DNA of 64,000 nucleotides from Symbiopectobacterium purcellii. Lineage in GTDB: Bacteria; Pseudomonadota; Gammaproteobacteria; Enterobacterales; Enterobacteriaceae. Position numbers and translations under genes: made by a program. Shown in pieces: positions 28,456 through 37,590 of this stretch. A model generated the notes under the pieces. That model had not been told where the DNA came from. It saw only the letters and a list, made by a program, of their open reading frames with translations, and did no database searches. The stretch is from the NCBI RefSeq assembly GCF_019797845.1, contig NZ_CP081864.1:3534001-3598000 (forward strand), in the 5' to 3' direction. Position 1 is the first letter of the stretch. Each line of letters opens with the position of its first letter.

Positions 28456-28736
28456 ATAACAATACTGTCTTACCTTAAATACATCTTCACACGCACTGGC
28501 GTGTTTGCCAGATGCCTGGTGTTTTTAGATCAATACCCGTTCGTATCATGACCGTTCATTAAACGGACCACGTTCCGCTGCCTCACGGCAGCCGGAGCGA
28601 TAAGTTGCATCATGGGTAAAGGCTGCGTTGGCCGCTTCTCTGCCGCGCAGTGCATGTGTAAGAATCGGCCATCGTTATCCGCCGTATTCCGATAAAAAAT
28701 AACGAAAAAATGACATTTGAAGCAGAGGAAAACACC

Positions 28737-29912
28737 ATGAGTTCAAGCGTGGAAAACCCAACGCCGCAGGCTCCTACTAAGAATAAAAAATACAAGCGCA
28801 AACGGGTACTTACCCTGTTGACCATGCTGTTTTTACTGGCTGGCTGCATCTGGTTCGTTTACTGGTATCAGGTGCTCAGGCACCATCAGGAAACTGACGA
28901 TGCTTATGTGGCAGGCAATCAGGTGCAATTGATGTCCCAGGTGAGCGGCAGCGTCACCCGCGTTAACGTGGACAACACCGATTTCGTCAAGCAGGGGGCG
29001 GTTCTGGTCGAACTGGATGCGACAGATGCGCAACTGGCTTTCGAACGTGCGCAGACCGCGCTGGCCAACAGCGTGCGCCAGACGCACCAGTTGATGATCA
29101 ACAGCAAACAATATCAGGCCAACATCGATCTGTATCAAACGGAGCTCAATAAAGCCACGGGCGACCTTGCGCGCCGTGAAGCGCTGGGCAACGTCAATGC
29201 CATCGGCCGTGAAGATGTGCAGCACGCCCGCGATGCCGTCGCCAGCGCGCGTGCTTCACTGGAAGTCGCCAAGCAGCAATATCAGGCCAATCGCGCCATG
29301 ATCCTCGATACACCGCTTGAGCAACAACCCGGCGTACAACAGGCCGCGACCGATCTGCGCGACGCCTGGTTGGCACTGCAAAGAACCCGCATTGTCAGCC
29401 CGGTGGATGGCTATATTTCTCGTCGCAGCGTACAGGTGGGGGCACGTATCACCCCCGCTTCTGCACTGATGGCCGTGGTGTCCGCCCACCATTTGTGGGT
29501 GGATGCCAACTTTAAAGAAACGCAGCTTGCCAATATGCGTATCGGCCAACCCGTCACGGTGGTCAGTGATATCTACGGTGACGATGTGGTGTACCAGGGC
29601 AAGGTCGTCGGCCTCGACATGGGGACAGGCAGCGCGTTCTCCCTGTTACCGGCGCAAAATGCTACCGGTAACTGGATCAAGGTCGTGCAGCGTTTACCCG
29701 TACGTATTGAGCTGGATGCGCAGCAATTGGCGGAACACCCATTGCGTATTGGCCTTTCCACGCTGGTGAAAGTCGATACGGCCAATGTAGACGGAAAAGT
29801 GCTTTCCGATGCACCGCGCAGCGCACCGGCATATCAAAGCGATGCGTTGACGCTGGATCTGGCCCCGGTCAATACCCTGATCGACACCATCATTCGAGCT
29901 AATGCGGAATAA
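28737..29912 (+). CDS. emrA: Multidrug efflux membrane fusion protein EmrA
   Basis: EmrA bridges the inner-membrane pump EmrB and the outer-membrane channel TolC. It has one N-terminal membrane span (about residues 20-43), then the beta-barrel/lipoyl region (ETDDAYVAGNQVQLMSQVSG), a coiled-coil hairpin (about 85-200) and the conserved VDANFKETQLANMRIGQPV. A longer frame from 28710 exists. ATG 28737 with AGAGG eight bases upstream gives the E. coli-like start. With the IS upstream, expression probably depends on a new promoter or readthrough from the IS. Confidence 0.95.
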   Translation: MSSSVENPTPQAPTKNKKYKRKRVLTLLTMLFLLAGCIWFVYWYQVLRHHQETDDAYVAGNQVQLMSQVSGSVTRVNVDNTDFVKQGAVLVELDATDAQLAFERAQTALANSVRQTHQLMINSKQYQANIDLYQTELNKATGDLARREALGNVNAIGREDVQHARDAVASARASLEVAKQQYQANRAMILDTPLEQQPGVQQAATDLRDAWLALQRTRIVSPVDGYISRRSVQVGARITPASALMAVVSAHHLWVDANFKETQLANMRIGQPVTVVSDIYGDDVVYQGKVVGLDMGTGSAFSLLPAQNATGNWIKVVQRLPVRIELDAQQLAEHPLRIGLSTLVKVDTANVDGKVLSDAPRSAPAYQSDALTLDLAPVNTLIDTIIRANAE

Positions 29913-29929
29913 CCTCGCAGGAGATGAGC

Positions 29930-31519
29930 GTGCAGAGAAAACCGCTTGAAGGCTCGGCCCTGGCCTGGATGACCGTCGCGCTGTCATTGGCGACCTTTAT
30001 GCAGGTGCTGGATTCGACCATCGCCAACGTGGCCATCCCCACCATTGCCGGTAACCTGGGAGCCTCAAACTCTCAGGGTACTTGGGTTATCACGTCCTTC
30101 GGGGTAGCCAATGCGATTTCCATTCCGATTACCGGTTGGCTTGCCAAACGTATTGGTGAGGTGCGCCTGTTTTTATGGTCAACGGGATTGTTTGCTTTCA
30201 CCTCATGGCTGTGCGGCGTGTCCACCAGCCTGGAAATGCTGATTTTCGCCCGTGTGCTTCAGGGGATCGTGGCAGGTCCGTTGATCCCCCTGTCGCAAAG
30301 CTTGTTACTGAGCAACTACCCGCCCGCCCGACGCAGTATTGCACTCGCGCTCTGGTCGATGACAGTGGTAGTGGCACCCATTTGTGGTCCGATTCTTGGC
30401 GGCTGGATCAGCGATAATTATCACTGGGGTTGGATCTTCTTTATCAACGTGCCGTTAGGCATTTTGGTGGTGGTCATCGCGATGCAAACCCTGAAGGGAC
30501 GCGAAACCAAAACTGAAATCCGACCGATCGATACCATCGGTCTGGCACTGTTGATTGTCGGGATCGGCAGCCTGCAAATGATGCTGGACCTCGGTAAAGA
30601 GCTGGACTGGTTCAGCTCCAACGAGATTATCATCTTGACCGTGGTGGCGGTGGTCGCCATTGCCTTCCTGATTGTCTGGGAGCTGACCGACGACCATCCG
30701 GTGGTGGATTTATCGCTGTTTAAATCACGCAACTTCACCATTGGCTGCTTGTGTATCAGCCTGGCCTACATGTTCTATTTCGGCTCCATCGTGCTGTTAC
30801 CGCAGCTGTTGCAAACCGTCTATGGCTACACCGCAACCTGGGCAGGGTTTGCCTCGGCGCCAGTCGGTTTGATGCCCGTGCTGCTCTCCCCGATCATTGG
30901 GCGCTTTGCACCACGTTTGGATATGCGCAAGCTGGTGACATTCAGCTTCATCATGTATGCCGTGTGCTTTTATTGGCGTGCGTATACTTTTGAACCGGGG
31001 ATGGATTTCGGCGCGTCGGCCTGGCCGCAATTTGTGCAAGGGTTCGCCGTCGCCTGCTTCTTTATGCCGCTCACTACCATTACCCTCTCCGGGTTACCCC
31101 CAGAGCGACTGGCGGCGGCATCGAGCCTTTCGAACTTTGCGCGTACGCTGGCTGGCTCCATCGGTACCTCGATCACGACGACACTGTGGACACAGCGAGA
31201 ATCACTGCACCACGCGCATCTCACTGAATCGGTGACCCCTTACAACCCCATAGCGCAGGGATCCTATCAGCAGTTGATGGAGATGGGGATGAGTGAGAAG
31301 CAGGCTTCCGCCTATATCGCCCAACAGATCACCAATCAAGGGTTGATCATTTCGGCCAATGAGATCTTTTGGGCAGCGGCGGCAGTCTTTCTGGTGCTGA
31401 TGATATTGGTATGGTTTGCGCGGCCTCCGTTTACTACCGGGGGGGGGTGGTGGCGGTGCCCACTGAGAGCATTAGCCTGCAGGCTAAAACATAACAGCGT
31501 AGGTTATGTTTATAACTGA
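29930..31519 (+). CDS. emrB: Multidrug efflux MFS pump EmrB, C-terminus frameshifted
   Basis: EmrB is the 14-segment DHA2-family proton antiporter of the EmrAB-TolC pump for CCCP, nalidixic acid and other hydrophobic compounds. GTG 29930 has AGGAG at the right distance, and ATG 29924 touches that site and is less likely. The body is colinear with E. coli through LVWFARPPF. After that, a run of nine Gs (31439-31447) shifts the frame. Eight Gs would restore the glycine-rich tail ending AH with a stop at 31464-31466, as in E. coli. As written, about 24 unrelated residues are added. All membrane segments are intact. Confidence 0.9.
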   Translation: MQRKPLEGSALAWMTVALSLATFMQVLDSTIANVAIPTIAGNLGASNSQGTWVITSFGVANAISIPITGWLAKRIGEVRLFLWSTGLFAFTSWLCGVSTSLEMLIFARVLQGIVAGPLIPLSQSLLLSNYPPARRSIALALWSMTVVVAPICGPILGGWISDNYHWGWIFFINVPLGILVVVIAMQTLKGRETKTEIRPIDTIGLALLIVGIGSLQMMLDLGKELDWFSSNEIIILTVVAVVAIAFLIVWELTDDHPVVDLSLFKSRNFTIGCLCISLAYMFYFGSIVLLPQLLQTVYGYTATWAGFASAPVGLMPVLLSPIIGRFAPRLDMRKLVTFSFIMYAVCFYWRAYTFEPGMDFGASAWPQFVQGFAVACFFMPLTTITLSGLPPERLAAASSLSNFARTLAGSIGTSITTTLWTQRESLHHAHLTESVTPYNPIAQGSYQQLMEMGMSEKQASAYIAQQITNQGLIISANEIFWAAAAVFLVLMILVWFARPPFTTGGGWWRCPLRALACRLKHNSVGYVYN

Positions 31520-31524
31520 GTAAG

Positions 31525-31777
31525 GTTTCGTGCGCGATCGCACCCGTGTCTATCTGCCACTTGCATGGCACGCGCCCGACGAGGGGAATGCAATCACCCA
31601 TTCCCCTCGACCCCAGGCTCTTTGCGCAATGTCGTCGCTTCGCGATACCTTCGGAAACAGCTGGTGCCGGACGGACCGTCCCCGACGCGTTCCAGACGCG
31701 GCGGGGACTTTCGCAGCATCCATGCTGCTCATCCTGGCCCCATCTTTTTCCTCAGCGCCATTGGACGCGGGAGGTCA
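31525..31777 (-). repeat. Dispersed structured repeat, copy B
   Basis: This lies between the convergent emrB and yfiF genes, in the opposite orientation to copy A. It shares most of its sequence with A, but in the second hairpin both arms differ: GTCCCCG (minus strand; plus 31702-31708) pairs with CGGGGAC (plus 31678-31684), where A has CAGCG/CGCTG. Other hairpins in plus coordinates: GCAGCAT 31713-31719 with ATGCTGC 31722-31728, TCGC 31635-31638 with GCGA 31642-31645, and CGAGGGGAATG 31580-31590 with CATTCCCCTCG 31599-31609. A C-run (about 31778-31788) borders it. Confidence 0.85.
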
Positions 31778-31813
31778 CCCCCCCCCCAGTCTGCCAGTTC
31801 ATTCTCTAATGCA

Positions 31814-33220
31814 TCACGCTTCAGTGATGCTATGTTGCCGCCACCATTCCGACAGCAGAATCCCCGTCGCAACGGAGATATTCAGGCTTTCCACTTTACC
31901 CGTGCCACCGATAGACAGTGGCAAATCGCCCTGCTGCCAGGTGCTGTCCGTCAGGCCATCACCTTCATGCCCTACCACCAATACCACTTTCTTAGGCAAT
32001 GCGGTTTGTGCCAGCGGCTGCCCTTTGTGGCTGGAGGTGGTTGCGATGGTATAGCCTGCGGCACGGAACGCATCCAGCGCGGAAGGGAAACTGTCGGTTT
32101 GAATGGCATTCACATGCTCTGCACCGCCTTCTGCCGTGCGCACTGCTGCGCCGGATTCCAGCAACGAGGGATCGTGAATCAGCACACCTTCAACACCAAA
32201 GTGCGCGCAGGAACGCACGATACCACCCAGATTATGCGGGTTACCCACATTTTCCAGCGCCAGCACGCAGTCTGTTTCCTTTGTCTGTACCTGTGCCAGA
32301 TAATCATTCACATCAGAGCCCTGACGTTTCTTGATCAGGAAGCACACGCCACCGTGATGATCGGTGCCAGACGCCTTGGTGAGTTCTTCATCATCCACCA
32401 CATGGTAGGCTTTACGGTTCGCCGCCATCCAGCGTAACGCTTCACGGAAACGCGGTGTCACCTCTTGCAGGAACCAGGCGCGCACAATGGCGTCCGGACG
32501 GTTGGTAAACAGCGCCTGACAGGCGTTCTCACCATAAACCCGCGTCTCTTCCTGACGCTGACGGCGAATCTGCTCGGGATCGAGGTGACTCTTACCCACA
32601 ATTCCGCCGTGGTCTGGCGTCTCGGCGGCATCCGGTGCGCGCGACACGGTTTTCCACGGCGAATCACTGCCGCGACCATAATCTGCACGATCGTCGCGCC
32701 CAGCGTTGTCATTGTTGCGGTGCGGATTTTCACGCACATAGCGCGGGTTCATGTCGCGCGGATCGCGCGGCTTGGTGCGGCCATCTTTATCGCGGTTATC
32801 GCGATTATCACGTGGCTTGCCACGCCCGTCTTTGTCACGGCTATCGCGAGACGCATACGGTCCTTTACTGCGCCCGTCTTTATCCCGGTTGTCGCGAGAC
32901 TCATAGGGCCCTTTGCTACGCCCCTCTTTATCCCGGTTGTCACGGGATTCATAGGGTCCTTTGCTGCGCCCTTCTTTATCCCGGTTGTCACGGGACTCAT
33001 AGGGTCCTTTGCTGCGCCCTTCTTTATCCCGGTTGTCACGGGACTCATAGGGTCCTTTGCTGCGCCCATCTTTGTCCCGGTTGTCGCGCCGCCCGGTTTT
33101 TTCGTTATCATTACGGCGATCGCGTGCACCGTCTCCGGTACGCGAATTTTTCTTTTCGTCCTCATTACGGACGTACATCACGCGGACCTTTCCGCTCTTA
33201 CTACCCGCTGAATCGCTCAT
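31814..33220 (-). CDS. yfiF: SpoU-family RNA methyltransferase with expanded repeat tail (YfiF)
   Basis: YfiF is a predicted SPOUT-class (TrmH/SpoU) RNA 2'-O-methyltransferase. The substrate-binding domain includes [10 protein letters not shown], and the C-terminal knot domain has the motifs [16 protein letters not shown] and [18 protein letters not shown] 33220 follows GGAG and gives the start [17 protein letters not shown], as in relatives. The protein has 468 residues against about 345 in E. coli. The difference is a highly charged, probably disordered N-terminal segment built from five perfect-register 16-residue repeats (consensus [16 protein letters not shown]) plus partial units. Such tails often bind RNA; that is an inference here. 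Confidence 0.9.
   Translation of the reverse strand: MSDSAGSKSGKVRVMYVRNEDEKKNSRTGDGARDRRNDNEKTGRRDNRDKDGRSKGPYESRDNRDKEGRSKGPYESRDNRDKEGRSKGPYESRDNRDKEGRSKGPYESRDNRDKDGRSKGPYASRDSRDKDGRGKPRDNRDNRDKDGRTKPRDPRDMNPRYVRENPHRNNDNAGRDDRADYGRGSDSPWKTVSRAPDAAETPDHGGIVGKSHLDPEQIRRQRQEETRVYGENACQALFTNRPDAIVRAWFLQEVTPRFREALRWMAANRKAYHVVDDEELTKASGTDHHGGVCFLIKKRQGSDVNDYLAQVQTKETDCVLALENVGNPHNLGGIVRSCAHFGVEGVLIHDPSLLESGAAVRTAEGGAEHVNAIQTDSFPSALDAFRAAGYTIATTSSHKGQPLAQTALPKKVVLVVGHEGDGLTDSTWQQGDLPLSIGGTGKVESLNISVATGILLSEWWRQHSITEA
32849..33088 (-). repeat. Five tandem 48-bp repeats within yfiF
   Basis: Five consecutive 48-bp units encode 16 residues each (RDNRDK[D/E]GRSKGPY[E/A]S). Degenerate shorter units follow ([27 protein letters not shown]). 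The units are nearly identical in DNA as well as protein, which indicates recent slippage or unequal recombination. The period is a multiple of three, so copy-number change keeps the frame. Confidence 0.95.
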
Positions 33221-33521
33221 TATTTTCTCCACCAACGCGCTGGCGCGAAGATTACCTGATGTACACCCGCGACGCTACCGACTTCGGGCATAAAAGCGGA
33301 GTTTCCGTGACACCTCGGCAAACGATGACACCGAAACCTGAATCACAACGGTGATGGCTATTGTAATCATTGAGGAAACCACGTTGTTTCCCCTGTAAGC
33401 CATAACCATAATACCTTTACACTTATGTAACATGCTGTGGTTTTTCAGCCTGCCCTAGGGTTTCGGCACAGCGTTGACTACAGCACATCTATTTTAGCCT
33501 TTTTATGATTTGAGGTCGCCT

Positions 33522-33941
33522 ATGAACACGGTATGCGAATCCTGCCACACCACGAACCGTTTGCCTGAAGAACGCCTTCACGACAGCCCAACCTGTGGCC
33601 GCTGCGGCAGCGAACTGTTTTCCGGTGAGGTGATCAATGCCACCAGCGCCACATTCGACAAGCTGTTGCAAGACGATTTGCCAGTGATCGTCGACTTTTG
33701 GGCGCCCTGGTGTGGCCCCTGCGTCGCCTTTGCCCCGATCTTTACGGCGGTGGCGCAAGAGCGCGCGGGTAATGTTCGCTTTATCAAGGTGAATACCGAA
33801 GCTGAGCCGGAATTAAGTGCCCGTTTTCGCATTCGCAGCATTCCGACACTGATGGTGTTTAAGCAGGGTAAACCGGTAGATATCATGAGCGGTGCGCTGC
33901 CGAAAACGCCGTTTGAAAACTGGTTAGATGAAACGATTTGA
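33522..33941 (+). CDS. trxC: Thioredoxin 2
   Basis: TrxC is a cytosolic thioredoxin with an extra N-terminal zinc-binding module. The zinc cysteines are CESC (5-8) and CGRC (25-28), and the redox-active site is WCGPC (Cys64 and Cys67). The protein has 139 residues, the normal length. ATG 33522 follows GAGGT and matches the E. coli start MNTVC. A longer frame from 33510 would include the ribosome site. In E. coli the gene is OxyR-controlled; I did not find a confident OxyR site here. Confidence 0.96.
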   Translation: MNTVCESCHTTNRLPEERLHDSPTCGRCGSELFSGEVINATSATFDKLLQDDLPVIVDFWAPWCGPCVAFAPIFTAVAQERAGNVRFIKVNTEAEPELSARFRIRSIPTLMVFKQGKPVDIMSGALPKTPFENWLDETI

Positions 33942-34026
33942 GCGGTTGCGCCATCGAATAAAAACCGCACTGGGGCTTTCTGTCCTCCAGTGCGTCAAGT
34001 AGAATAGCGCTTTTTAGCGACTCCCT

Positions 34027-34725
34027 ATGCGCGATAACGCTGTTCTTCGTTTGCGCCAGCACCGGCTGGAACGCTCCACCCGCCCTTTTCGGGCCCGAGG
34101 TTGCCGTGTGGTACGTTGTCAACACTGCCTGCTGCCGGTAACCAACTGTCTGTGCGACACCATCACCCCGCATTCGGCACGCAGCCGTTTCTGCTTGATC
34201 ATGTTCGATACCGAGCCATTAAAGCCCAGCAACACCGGCCGCCTGATTGCCGATATCCTGCCCGACACCCAGGCCTTTCTCTGGTCACGCACAGAGCCTG
34301 ACCCCGCGTTGCTGGCGGCACTGCAAACCCCGGACTATCAGCCCTATCTGGTTTTTCTTGCGGATGAAGCCGAGCCGTCACGTCAGGTATTGCACCGTTT
34401 ACCGGATAACTCCAAGCCGCCGCTGTTTGTGCTGCTGGACGGCACCTGGCCGGAAGCGCGCAAGATGTTTCGTAAAAGTCCTTATCTGGATGCACTGCCC
34501 ATTTTGTCGCTTGCGGTTGAATCACTCTCACGCTACCAACTGCGCGAAGCCAGTGGCGCGGGGCAACATTGCACGGCGGAAATTGCTGCCGCACTGTTGC
34601 AGCAAGCAGGTGATAAGGATGCCAGCCAGGGTCTGCTCAATCACTTCGACCGCTTCCGTCAGCGTTATCTGGCCGGTAAAGCACATCGCCCTGTGCAGGA
34701 AATTTCATCGACTGTCACAGCATAA
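34027..34725 (+). CDS. tapT: tRNA acp3U47 aminocarboxypropyltransferase (DTW domain)
   Basis: TapT (YfiP) adds the 3-amino-3-carboxypropyl group to uridine 47 of certain tRNAs, using S-adenosylmethionine. The naming DTW motif appears as LLDGTWPEARKM. The N-terminal cysteines RCQHCLLPVTNCLC probably bind metal. The 232-residue length is typical. It sits in the conserved trxC-tapT-pat-pssA order. Confidence 0.93.
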   Translation: MRDNAVLRLRQHRLERSTRPFRARGCRVVRCQHCLLPVTNCLCDTITPHSARSRFCLIMFDTEPLKPSNTGRLIADILPDTQAFLWSRTEPDPALLAALQTPDYQPYLVFLADEAEPSRQVLHRLPDNSKPPLFVLLDGTWPEARKMFRKSPYLDALPILSLAVESLSRYQLREASGAGQHCTAEIAAALLQQAGDKDASQGLLNHFDRFRQRYLAGKAHRPVQEISSTVTA

Positions 34726-34775
34726 CGGCATAAAAACCGCTATGATTCAGCTCTCTGTCCTGTCGGGAGCGAGCC

Positions 34776-37438
34776 ATGAGTCAGCGCGGGCTAGAAGCGT
34801 TATTAAGACCAAAATCGATCGCCGTGCTGGGTGCATCGGAGAAACCGGGGCGCGCCGGTTTTCTCATGATGCAAAACCTGCTGGGCGGTCACTTCACCGG
34901 CCCGATCCTGCCCGTCACGCCCAAATACCGTGCCGTCTGTGGCGTACTGGCTTATCCCGATGTGGCACGTTTGCCCATCCCCCCCGACCTGGCGGTTCTC
35001 TGTACCCATGCCAGTCGCAATTTACTGCTGCTAGACGCGTTGGGTCAGCGCGGGTGTAAAACCGCGATTATTCTCTCTTCGCCCCCCGCGCAGGCGGAAG
35101 CGCTTAAAGCCTGCGCCAACCGCTATGCGATGCGTCTGCTGGGTCCAAACAGTCTGGGGATACTGGCACCGTGGCAAGGTTTCAACGCCAGCTTCTCTCC
35201 CGTCCCAATCGTCAAAGGCAAGCTGGCGTTTATTTCTCAGTCCGCTGCGGTGTCCAATACTATTCTCGATTGGGCGCAACAGCGCGGCATCGGTTTTTCC
35301 TACTTCATCGCACTGGGTGACAGCCTGGATATCGATGTGGATGATGTCCTCGATTTTCTGGCGCGTGATGGTAAAACCAGCGCCATTCTATTGCATTTGG
35401 AACAGCTTAAAGATGCGCGGCGTTTTCTCTCCGCCGCGCGTAGCGCTGCCAGAAACAAGCCCATTCTGGTTATCAAGAGCGGCAGAACGCAGCTTGCTCA
35501 GCAGTTACTGCACGGACATCAACTCGGGCTGAATGCTGCCTACGATGCGGCCATCCAACGTGCTGGTCTGCTGCGTGTACGCGACACCCACGAGCTGTTC
35601 TCCGCAGTGGAAACCCTGAGCCACCTGCGTCCGCTGCGCGGTGAGCGCTTACTGATCGTCAGTAACGGCGCATCGCCCGCCGCACAAGCGCTCGATAAAC
35701 TGCTTAGCCGACAAGGCAAACTGGCGGCCTTAACGGAACAGACCCAGCAGAAGCTGCGCGACATATTGCCCGAGGAAGTCCACATCGGAAACCCGCTCGA
35801 TCTGCGCGACGACGCTACCGCAGCGCGCTATCTCAGCACGCTTTCGGTGCTGCTGGACAGCGATGACTACGATGCCCTGCTGATCATCCATGCACCAAGC
35901 GCCGCCGCGCCCGGCACCGAAAGCGCACAGCAACTGATTGCCTGCTGTCAGGCACATCCGCGCGGCAAACGTATCACCTTATTGACCAACTGGTGTGGCG
36001 AATATTCCTCTCAGGAAGTACGCCGTCTGTTCAACGAGGCGGGCATTCCCACCTACCGCACGCCCGAAGGCGCGGTCACTGCCTTTATGCATATCGTAGA
36101 ATACCGGCGTAACCAGAAGCAGCTGATGGAAACGCCGGCCCTGCCGCACGATCTTGGTATCAACGCCGCTCAGGCGCACCAACTGATTCATCAGGCGTTG
36201 ACGGATGGGGTAACACAGTTGGATACCCACGAAGTTCAGCCCATTTTACACGCCTACGGGCTGCACACCTTGCCGACCTGGATTGCCAGTGACAGCGCAG
36301 AAGCGGTACATATTGCCGAACAGATTGGTTACCCGGTCGCCATCAAGCTACGTTCGCCGGATATCCCGCACAAATCCGACGTACAGGGGTGATGCTCTAT
36401 CTGCGCACCGCCCATGAAGTCCAGCAAGCCGCCGATGCGATTATCGATCGTGTCAAACGCGCCTATCCGCAGGCGCGTATTCACGGGCTGTTAGTACAAG
36501 GCATGGCGAATCGCGCTGGCGCACAAGAGCTGCGTATCGCGGTGGAACAGGACCCTATCTTCGGTCCGCTGATTTTATTGGGCGATGGCAGCGTTGAGTG
36601 GAACAAGGATTCACAGGCGGCGGTAGCCTTGCCGCCGCTCAATATGACGCTGGCACGTTATCTGATAATGCAAGCGCTGAAAAGCGGAAAAATACGCGGG
36701 CGCAGCGCCCTGCATCCCTTAGATATCCCAGGGCTCAGCCGGCTGCTGGTACAGGTTTCCAACCTGATCCTGGACTGCCCGGAAGTGCATCGCCTCGATA
36801 TTCATCCGCTGTTGGCATCGGGCAGTGAATTCACTCTACTGGATGTCACGCTCCATCTCGCGCCTTTCTCTGGCGATCCACAATCCCGGTTGGCCATCCG
36901 TCCTTATCCGCAAGAGCTGGAAGAACAGGTACTGCTCAATAATCAGGAACATTGCCTGTTTCGCCCCATCCTGCCCAAGGATGAACCTCTGCTCGAACGC
37001 TTTATCGGCAACGTCACCAAAGAAGATCTCTACTACCGTTATTTCAGTGAAATCAACGAATTCAACCATGAAGATTTGGCGTACATGACGCAGATCGACT
37101 ACGATCGGGAAATGGCTTTTGTGGCGGTGCGCTCAACGGCGTTCGGTGATGAAATCATTGGCGTGACGCGCGCCATTTCCGATCCCGATAATATTGCCGC
37201 TGAATTTGCGGTGCTGGTGAGATCGGACTGTAAAGGGATGGGGCTTGGCAAGCGTCTGCTCAGCAAGTTGATTGATTACACCCGTCGCCACGGATTAAAG
37301 CAATTGAACGGCATCACCATGCCACATAACCAGGGCATGATAGCGTTGGCGAAGAAACTCGGTTTCACAGTAGACGTACAGTTGGACGAAGGGATTGTCA
37401 CGCTGGTGCTGCCGTTGAACGAACAAGATGTTGCGTGA
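34776..37438 (+). pseudogene. pat: Protein lysine acetyltransferase Pat (PatZ/YfiQ), frameshifted
   Basis: PatZ acetylates lysines of metabolic enzymes such as acetyl-CoA synthetase. The full-length family protein (about 880-890 residues) has an NDP-forming acyl-CoA synthetase-like region, an ATP-grasp part and a C-terminal GNAT domain. Here the first frame (34776-36392) stops after SPDIPHKSDVQG. The rest continues in another frame from 36389 (VMLYLRTAHEVQQA to the GNAT segment GMGLGKRLLSKLIDY). Family proteins read through as DVQGVMLYLRTA, which needs five Gs at 36386-36389 where four are present. The GTG/ATG at 36389-36394 could allow reinitiation, but a split enzyme is unproven. Confidence 0.9.
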
Positions 37439-37590
37439 CAGAGCGTTTATTTTGGCGGTCAATCTGGTAATGAACGGTAAAACTTACTCACTACGTCCGA
37501 AAAGTAGTGGTATCATCGCCCGATTCGGCATTCCCCTGACATCATTCATGACGGCCTTGCGCCGACTAATAAGAGAAGAAACGCACTGTG

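Noticed and set aside
31480..31500. Palindrome TTAGCCTGCAGGCTAA after emrB as a terminator
   Set aside because: It has no loop-sized gap and no T-run; it may be chance. The structured repeat immediately downstream is a better candidate boundary.
31550..31732. 60-residue frame in repeat copy B similar to the frame in copy A
   Set aside because: Similarity follows from the repeat itself. Base changes preserve hairpins rather than codons, and copy C cannot make the protein.
32849..33088. Possible CRISPR-like array of 48-bp repeats
   Set aside because: Units are contiguous without spacers and encode an in-frame protein repeat.
32465..33211. 248-residue frame antisense to yfiF
   Set aside because: It is the complement of the tandem repeats and the conserved methyltransferase region, with no ribosome site or family resemblance.
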